Source: Adiantum capillus-veneris
Taxonomy: Eukaryota > Streptophyta > Polypodiopsida > Polypodiales > Pteridaceae
Direction: 5' to 3'
NCBI GenBank assembly: GCA_014529385.2
Contig: CM043967.1
Span: 3,500,001-3,564,000, forward strand
Length of the DNA: 64,000 nucleotides
Part shown: piece by piece, positions 57,657 to 64,000 of the stretch
How the letters are laid out: every line of letters begins with the position of its first letter
Position numbering within the stretch: position 1 is the first letter of the stretch
Notes under the pieces: model-generated
Seen by the model: the letters and a program-made list of their open reading frames with translations, nothing else
The model's database searches: none
Told to the model about the DNA's origin: nothing
Translations under genes and position numbers: made by a program

Positions 57657-59432
57657 ATGAAGAGGGTTCCTCTTCATAGGACAGGCAGGAGATTCCTATG
57701 GTTTTTGAGATTGGCGAGAGCTCACGGCCATGTCAGTCTGTACCTCCTGTCAACGTGAATGTCCCTCCAGTAGTACAGGGCTTTATGACTGTGCAACTTG
57801 AGGATGATGCGTTCAAGACTGAGTTAGTTGCTGCGGTGAATGTCTTTTCGCAGCTGGTGCAGAATCCGAGGTTTATGGAGTTCTTGCAAGCGCCACCAGT
57901 GCAACAACAAAATAGGCAACCTACGCCGCGTACGGAGCTTGTTGATGCTCAAGCCTAGGTACTTCATGTGGCGCAGGAGGAAAGGGAACACTCGCATGTT
58001 GCGGAGTCGGGGGCTCCAAAGCAGGTTCCTCCCGTGCTTGAATAGGTGGTTAGAACGCCTATTCCACAGGGTATGCCAGTTCAGCCCGCCACCTTTCAAA
58101 GCCAGCATGCTGTATTGAATGGACAGGGAGCTGGATACCAGGCAATGCACTCAGTTTTTCCACCACCCACGGTACATCTTGGGTATTTCGGGGGTGGATC
58201 AATGTTCCAAAGTATGGCTGGTTATGCGCCTGGAAGTCAGCCATACATGCCAGGAACAGTGTTCGGGGGTATGCAAGGCATTATGCCAAACCCCATGTAT
58301 GGTAGTATCGGCATGCAGCAAGGTTTTCAGTGCAACTAGGGCGAGTTTGGGGTGCCACAGGGTCATTTTGGCATGGCTGGTTTTTCTGGATAGCAGCCAG
58401 ATATCACACCTCTGACGCAAAATGTGAATGGCCAAGATGTGCCGATCATGCCTACTACAGTGCCCATGTTACAGACCATTCCGTATGACAACTTGGGGGC
58501 ACTAGAGAAGCCGAAGGCTTACAAAGAAGGTGGTGCAGTTGTAAACTTCAGTACCTTGAGTGGTTTCGAGGACAAGAGAAAGGCCCTCACTTTTCTCCAG
58601 CATTTTGATACAACTTATGCGGGAGGGAATTTTACAGTGGCCTCGAAGGTCAAGAAAGCTGTCACTTTCTTAAAGGACAATGCGCTTACATGGTGGACGA
58701 CATTGTTAATGCAAGGACAGGCACCCGCCACTTGGGTTTATTTCAAGCAAATGTTTGCATCTTGCTTAGCTGTCAAATGAATTTGAAGCCGACGTCATGA
58801 CAGATTGGCACCAGCTTACTTCAGCTTCGTGCAAGAGCTTGTTGGAGTACAATAGGAGGTTTTGTAAAGCGTTACTCTCAGTGACCTCCTACAGATTTGT
58901 GCCATTGACAGAGCAGATAGAGAAGTACTGTTGTGGGCTGCCTAAAGGGCTTTCGCGATTACTGTACAAAGAATAGAGTGGCTACCCTCACTCAGCTTAT
59001 GGAAGTTGCGAACATTGGTCTTGCCTTCTTGAAAGGAGAGGACAATGGATTCTCGAGCAGTGACAAAGGAGGGCAGCAAAAGAAAAATTCAGCGAAGAAG
59101 CCCTTTGTGAAAACGGCTCCTGATGCGTCACAGGGGTCAGAAAAGGCCACCAAAGACAAGGATTCAGCCGGGACTTCTGGAGCGTAGGCAAAGAAACAGA
59201 AAAGGAAGCCTTTTGTGCGCAAGTCGCTCGAGGAAAAGAAGGTCCTAATGGCTGAGAACAAATGCTTTATATGCAAACAGCCTGGTCACTTTTCTATCGA
59301 TTGTCCACAGAGGAAAAGACCAGCTGACTCAGAGGATAAAGAAGACCAGAAAGGCAAGAAGCCTAAACCCACGGCAGGTTTAGTGCCAGACATGGTGGGT
59401 GACAGGCCCAGCACAGATGCCAGTGGGTACCA
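57657..59432 (+). pseudogene. Inverted copy of element F gag
   Basis: Encodes on the plus strand the same Gag as 60227-61751 plus 63750-63986 on the minus strand. From 57698: MVFEIGESSRPCQ, NVFSQLVQNPRFMEFLQAPP, a Gly/Met/Gln-rich region (PGTVFGGMQGIMPNPMYGSI), the core (FEDKRKALTFLQHFDTTYAGG, LTWWTTLLMQGQ) and the zinc knuckle CFICKQPGHFSIDC (59267-59308). Five TAG stops occur, four of them CAG in the other copy. One frameshift lies near 58765. It ends at CCAGTG, joined through a few filler bases to RT sequence. Confidence 0.9.
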
Positions 59433-59880
59433 TCCTGCTGAAAATTGCAGCACCCTCTAAACGATCAAGAATATCATCAATTCTAGGAATAGGGAACCTA
59501 TTCTTGATGGTATTCTTATTCAATGCACGGTAATCAATACACATGCGCCATGAGCCATGCTTCTTCTGCACTAGGAGCACTGGGGAGCAAAAGGGTGAAG
59601 AACTAGGCTGAATCAGCCCCTTCTCTAATAACTCCTCAACCTGGCCCATAATCTCTTTCTGCTGCGCCGCACTAACCGTGTAGGGAGGTCTATTTGGTGG
59701 GCTACACCCTGGCACCAAATCTATCCGATGGTCCTGAGGTCTCTCTGGCAGAAATTGCGACGGTAAAGAATCAGAAAAACAGTCACTAAACTTTTGCAAA
59801 AATGCTGACCTTTCTTTATCTAACACAGATAAATTTGACTGATCACTATCTGAGACATCATGTGCAAAAATCAAGTACAC
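59433..59880 (-). pseudogene. pol: Element F RT, N-terminal half only
   Basis: Open frame: [80 protein letters not shown], then the inversion junction. The catalytic FFDD block, the rest of RT and RNase H are absent. Confidence 0.88.
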
Positions 59881-60300
59881 AGTAAGATGATTCTTTATTA
59901 CAGAAGTGATAGCAGAAGCAGATACAATAGGGACTGACTCCCTTTAAGCTTTACATCCAAGATGTGAGTTTTGCCCCTATGCTGTACAGTGATCTTTTTG
60001 TTGTAGGCATCCAAGACTCCATGCACTCGGAACATCCACGGGATCCCCAACAAGGCGTCACAACCTTCCAGCGGCATGATGTAAAACTCTTCAGTGTCCA
60101 CATACGACTGAATATGCAGACGCAGTTTTCCAATGATGGGAGTAACACACTCTGAATGGCCAGGACATGCCAACCCTGCGTCTGTTGTGTACCCCATCTC
60201 TTCAGCTCTGATGCCCAGCTTCATAGCTAACTCTGGTGAGATAAAGTTGGCTTTGGCACTTGGATCAAAGAAGATGAGTGCCGTCTGATCCCTAACTTTA
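59881..60300 (-). pseudogene. pol: Element F protease
   Basis: The segment ALIFFDPSAKANFISPELAM (about 60280-60220) is the active-site region; the Asp is present but S/T-G is replaced by P-S. VTPIIGKLRLHIQSYVD, EEFYIMPLEGCDALLGIPWMF and [10 protein letters not shown] follow, then a one-base lesion near 59940. Compared with gypsy B (FDPGST) the motif is more diverged. Whether it was ever catalytically active cannot be judged from sequence. Confidence 0.8.
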
Positions 60301-61751
60301 CCCCATGCCCTGCATAACTCACTGGCATCTGTGCTGGGCCTTCACCCACCATGTCTGGCACTAAACCTGCCGTGGGTTTAGGCTTCTTGCCTTTCTGGTC
60401 TTCTTTATCCTCTGAGTCAGCTGGTCTTTTCCTCTGTGGACAATTCATAGAAAAGTGACCAGGCTATTCGCATATAAAGCATTTGTTCTCAGCCATTAGG
60501 ACCTTCTTTTCCTCGAGCGACTTGCGCACAAAAGGCTTCCTTTTCTGTATCTTTGCCTGCGCTCCAGAAGTCCCGGCTGAATCCTTGTCTTTGGTGGCCT
60601 TTTCTGACCCCTGTGACACATCAGGAGCCGTTTTCACAAAGGGCTTCTTCGCTGAATTTTTCTTTTGCTGCCCTCCTTTGTCACTGCTCGGAAATCCATT
60701 GTCCTCTCCTTTCAACAAGGCAAGACCAGTGTTCGCAACTTCCATAAGCTGAGTGAGGGTAGCCACTCTGTTCTTTGTACAGTAATCGCGAAGCCCTTTA
60801 GGCAGCCCACAACAGTACTTCTCTATCTGCTCTGTCAATGGCACAAATCTGTAGGAGGTCACTGAGAGTAACGCTTTACAAAACCTCCTATTGTACTCCA
60901 ACAAGCTCTTGCACGAAGCTGAAGTAAGCTGGTGCCAATCTGTCATGACGTCGGCTTCAAATTCATTTGACAGCCAAGCAGATGCAAACATTTGCTTGAA
61001 ATAAACCCAAGTGGCGGGTTCCTGTCCTTGCATTAACAATGTCGTCCACCATGTAAGCGCATTGTCCTTTAAGAAAGTTGCAGCTTTCCTGACCTTCGAG
61101 GCCTCTGTAAAATTCCCTCCCGCAAAAGCTGTATCAAACTGTTGGAGAAAAGTGAGGGCCTTTGTCTTGTCCTCGAAACCATTGAAGGTACTGAAGTTTA
61201 CAACTGCACCACCTTCTTTGTAAGCCTTCGGCTTCTCTAGTGCCCCCAAGTCGTCATACGGAATGGTCTGCAACATGGGCACTGTAGTAGGCATGATCGG
61301 CACATCTTGGCCATTCACATTTTGCGTCAGAGGTGCGATATCTGGCTGCTGTCCAGAAAAACCAGCCATGCCAAAATGACCCTGTGGCACCCCAAACTGG
61401 CCCTGGTTGCAGTGAAAACCTTGCTGCATGCCGATACTACCATACATGGGGTTTGGCATAATGCGTTGCATATCCCCGAACACTGTTCCTGGCATGTACG
61501 GTTGACTTCCAGGCGCATAAACAGCCATACTTTGGAACACTGATCCACCCCCGAAATACCCAGGATGTACCGTGGGTGGTGGAAAAACTAAGTGCATTGC
61601 CTGGTATCCAGCTCCCTGTCCATTCAATACAGCATGCTGGCTTTGAAAGGTGGCGGGCTGAACTGGCATAACCTGTGGAATAGGCGTTCTAGCCACCTGT
61701 TCAAGCACGGGAGGAACCTGCTTTGGAGCCCCCGACTCCGTAACATGCGAG
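60301..61751 (-). pseudogene. gag: Element F Gag, main part
   Basis: Open frame from about 61740 to 60464: Gly/Gln/Met-rich, prion-like segment (GYFGGGSVFQSMAVYAPGSQ, MYGSIGMQQGF), then the core (FEDKTKALTFLQQFDTAFAGG, LTWWTTLLMQGQEPATW, YCCGLPKGLRDYC), a Lys-rich linker and zinc knuckle CFICE-stop-PGHFSMNC at about 60480-60440. The in-knuckle TAG corresponds to CAG in the inverted copy. The N-terminus is displaced to 63750-63986 by the solo LTR. Confidence 0.88.
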
Positions 61752-61780
61752 TGTTGCTAAATTGGCTTTATCTTACAGAA

Positions 61781-62190
61781 AAATAATTCTAAATGAATTA
61801 TTGGATTTATAAGTGAGGGTTTTCTCGCGTGGAACACCAAGGGAAAAATAATTCTAAATGAATTATTGGAATTTTAAGTGAGAGGGTTTTTCTCACTGGA
61901 GACATCTGAGTACAGAGTAATCCTAGTGCGTCATTTAAAGTAATGACGAGAACACTGAGAACGGGAATATTTGTAAGGCCACCAGGAACGGGTACTTCTG
62001 ATGCGTCACATCGGATGGGTGACAGGGAGCATCGGAAAGAAGTATCCGACCATCTGGGAACGGACATCTCTGATGCGTCATAGGATGGGTGACATAGAGC
62101 ATCGTGAAGGAGATTGTACCGTAAGTTCGGTAGGAAAGGACTAGGTGATGGGTATTCCTGATGCGTCACAAGGTGGGTGACGGGTGCATC
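61781..62190. repeat. Tandem repeats in the U3 part of the solo LTR
   Basis: AATAATTCTAAATGAATTATTGG occurs at about 61783 and again at 61848, as part of a ~64-bp duplication. Further right, three units of TGATGCGTCA...GGGTGAC...GCATCG (61998-62190), each 60-110 bases apart, carry TGACGCATCA-type sites. Confidence 0.75.
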
Positions 62191-62554
62191 GGAAAGGGAA
62201 TATCCATAGTCGGGAGGAAATTCCGAACTGTGTTAGAATTGTGCACAAGGAAAAAGCAAGCACTTGAATGAAGATGCGTTCAGAGGAAACTTTAAGGAAA
62301 AACAGATGCTTTTTTGAGAAAGCGGGATTGCTTTTCGGGAAAGCAGATGCTTTCCCGCAAGGAAGTCTATGTCTGCATTGCAACTGTGCATGTGATTGCA
62401 TCCAGGGACGCCTGGGAAGTGCTGTGAAAGCATTGTTTTTAACTTATAAGGTTTTATTGAGTTTTTGGGCAGGTTCAGACTATTTTTAAAATACGCCGGC
62501 CGCCCACTTAATAAGTGGGCAGCCATCTGATAAATAAGGCAACAGATCAGCCAA

Positions 62555-62627
62555 CGTTTTCTCTCTCTCTCTCTCTCTTTTTCTGGCAGAACAAAAAAAA
62601 AAAAAAGAAGAAGAAAAAAAAAAAAAC
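62555..62627. repeat. (CT)n and poly(A) run upstream of the solo LTR TATA box
   Basis: A CT run at about 62560-62580 followed by an A/G-interrupted A-run to 62627, 50 bases before TATAAAAG. Confidence 0.85.
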
Positions 62628-63749
62628 CGGCCGCGATCTTGACGCGAGCAGCTATTCGTGCCCGTGGCTAGGAGCTATAAAAGCATCACATGCCCTCACT
62701 CAGAGAGGAGGACCAATCTTTGCAAGGAGGAGATGCTATTGCAGATTTCAGCCGTAAAGAAGACGTTGCCGGTGATGCCCATGGCTGCCCCAAGTGTACC
62801 AGACGTCGCCAAGACCCAGTGCGCGAGTTCCCTCGCGAACAAGTGCCTACGAAGCGTGTTTCCATCGCGACAAGTTGCTGTTTTTCTCTGTTTTCAGCCC
62901 ATAAACATCGTAGACGGGGCTGATTTACGAGAAGGAACCCGAGAACACACCTCTTTTGTGTGTAGGATTGGAAGAGAGGATTTTCTATGGAGAGATCTCT
63001 TTCGGGGAATTGCTTTTTCGAGAACGGAGTTGTGTTTCGAGCGTCGAGACTTTGAAGGTAACGATTTTTATGTTCTTATCTTTGAGTATTTGATTGCAGG
63101 TGTACTTCCTCTTCGTGAAGGAGTAGGAGAAGAGGAAGGCATGAGCCTCTGCAGGAGAAAAGCGCTCTGAGGAACTAGAGCCAGATCAGCCCAAGGGTTT
63201 CGTACCCGAGTTTGGGAAGTAGATCCACGGATCGGAGAGAGGTAGTCTCTCAAGTTGTAATCCGGAAGTTGGGATTCCCAAGTAAGGACTTCGTGTCCGG
63301 GAAAGCAGAGTTGTTCTGCGGGAAGAGGACTCTGGAAAGAGAGTTGGAAAAGAGTTGCAGGGATGCCATGCCCTGAGTCTAGAAGGTGAGATCCAGAGGC
63401 GAGAACCTTGATTCTCGAGGAATTGGAATAAGGAACGGAAGTTCCTTGGAATAGGGTTTTGCCCTAGGAATCGGAAGCTGAGGCTTCCGGGAACCATAAA
63501 GTCTTATTCTAGAACGAACGTGGTAATACGTTCGGTTCAAGTGCTTGTATAGACTTCTCCTCAGTAATAAAGATACTATTACGGGGGGGGACCAGCCCAT
63601 CTTCTGGTCTCCAATACTGTGTCGATCTTCTCACTCTCTATCTCTCTCTCTATTTATTTCTCTCTATATCCTCTGGCTTCAGTAATAAGTGATAAATCCT
63701 ATTTATCCGAATGTATTTTATATTGTTATGCGCTCGCGTTTGTGACAGA

Positions 63750-63986
63750 GTGTTCCCTTTCGTCCTGCGCCACATGAAGTACCTCGGCTTGAGCATGAAC
63801 AAGCTCCGTACGCGGCGTAGGTTGCCTATTTTGCTGTTGCATTGGTGGCGCTTGCAAGAACTCCATAAACCTCGGATTCTGCACCGGCTGCGAAAAGACA
63901 TTCACTGCAACAACTAACCGAGTCTTGAACGCATCATCCTCAAGTTGCCCAATCATAAAGTCCTGTTCTACTGAAGGGACATTCAC
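63750..63986 (-). pseudogene. gag: Element F Gag, N-terminal part
   Basis: DDAFKTRLVVAVNVFSQPVQ, NPRFMEFLQAPPMQQQNRQP and LHVAQDEREHS match the start of the inverted copy at 57790-57990. The frame is open here and interrupted at 63750 by the solo LTR. The true start codon lies near or beyond the window end. Confidence 0.85.
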
Positions 63987-64000
63987 GTTGACAGGAGGTA

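Larger units (their letters stand above)
61752..63747 (+). mobile_element. Solo LTR (1,996 bp) inserted in element F gag
   Basis: Splits gag between codons of the EREHS region. The insert begins TGTTGCTAAATTGG and ends TTTGTGACA (TG...CA), with GAG on both sides (61749-61751 and 63748-63750); a 5-bp duplication would be imperfect (GCGAG/CAGAG). TATAAAAG (62676-62683) and AATAAA (63566-63571) in the right order show plus orientation and a transcribed LTR part of about 860 bases. There are no internal element sequences. Confidence 0.8.
54812..64000 (-). mobile_element. Gypsy element F, rearranged, continues beyond window
   Basis: From right to left: start of gag (63986-63750), solo LTR insertion, rest of gag, protease, RT N-terminal half, an inverted gag copy, integrase, 3' LTR. 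Everything from mid-RT through the integrase start is missing and replaced by the inverted gag segment. Confidence 0.87.

Noticed and set aside
57656-57678. Transcription terminator at the 10-bp palindrome
   Set aside because: Bacterial-type hairpin terminators are not expected here; the palindrome is better considered as a breakpoint feature or a gag leader element.
62658-63170. 170-codon plus-strand frame within the solo LTR
   Set aside because: It lies in the transcribed LTR part just around and after the TATA box, with no recognisable domain; LTRs of this size often hold chance frames.

Overview
This looks like a repeat-rich stretch of a land-plant nuclear genome. I find no intact host gene, no tRNA or rRNA gene and no CRISPR array. 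The plant assignment rests on three things: primer-binding sites matching initiator tRNA-Met (TGGTATCAGAGC) beside several LTRs; Ty1/copia and Ty3/gypsy elements of plant type, the latter with chromodomain-like integrase tails; and nonsense mutations concentrated at CAG (CHG context) and CGA (CG context), as expected for plant DNA methylation. The exact clade cannot be fixed from sequence alone.

Left third. Bases 1-2960 hold a decayed coiled-coil, LINE ORF1-like fragment (minus strand) and two (GA)n microsatellites. A copia element (2961-11585, plus) follows, with a tandemly duplicated RT/RNase H block and a 1,985-bp solo LTR inserted in its 3' LTR. Next is a complete but dead gypsy element, 'gypsy A' (11806-17722, plus, 5-bp duplication TTGCC). 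Then comes a complete, large gypsy element, 'gypsy B' (17920-26917, minus, duplication TGTGC), whose gag-pol frame is cut by three TGA codons and at least one frameshift.

Middle (26923-34678). This is low-information DNA with a degraded coiled-coil reading frame, two MITE-like inverted-repeat elements (31011-31475 and 31521-31871), a broken hAT-like (TTF-type zinc finger/DUF4371) transposase (about 32930-33620), and an older LTR-like stretch.

Right half. This is a nested stack of gypsy elements. Remnant 'E' (34679-36838, minus) abuts truncated 'C' (36839-53464, minus). C is split by the sister element 'B1' (38096-44550, plus, duplication GTTGG) and, inside its 5' LTR, by sister 'D' (46448-52934, minus, duplication TATTG). 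B1 and D share the same inactivating deletions, so both were apparently mobilised in trans. Remnant 'H' (53465-54230) and a LINE reverse-transcriptase fragment (54231-54811) come next. The window ends in gypsy 'F' (54812 to beyond 64000, minus), whose RT-to-integrase segment is replaced by an inverted copy of its own gag. F also carries a 2-kb solo LTR in gag. A transcript of F would contain sense and antisense gag, a potential long hairpin RNA.

Relative ages: C predates B1 and D; F predates its solo LTR; copia predates its solo LTR. No element here looks capable of autonomous movement as it stands. The gypsy families E, C/B1/D and F share a GGCGCC-centred LTR block and carry related promoter motifs (ACGT-core sites and telo-box-like repeats, weaker in E).
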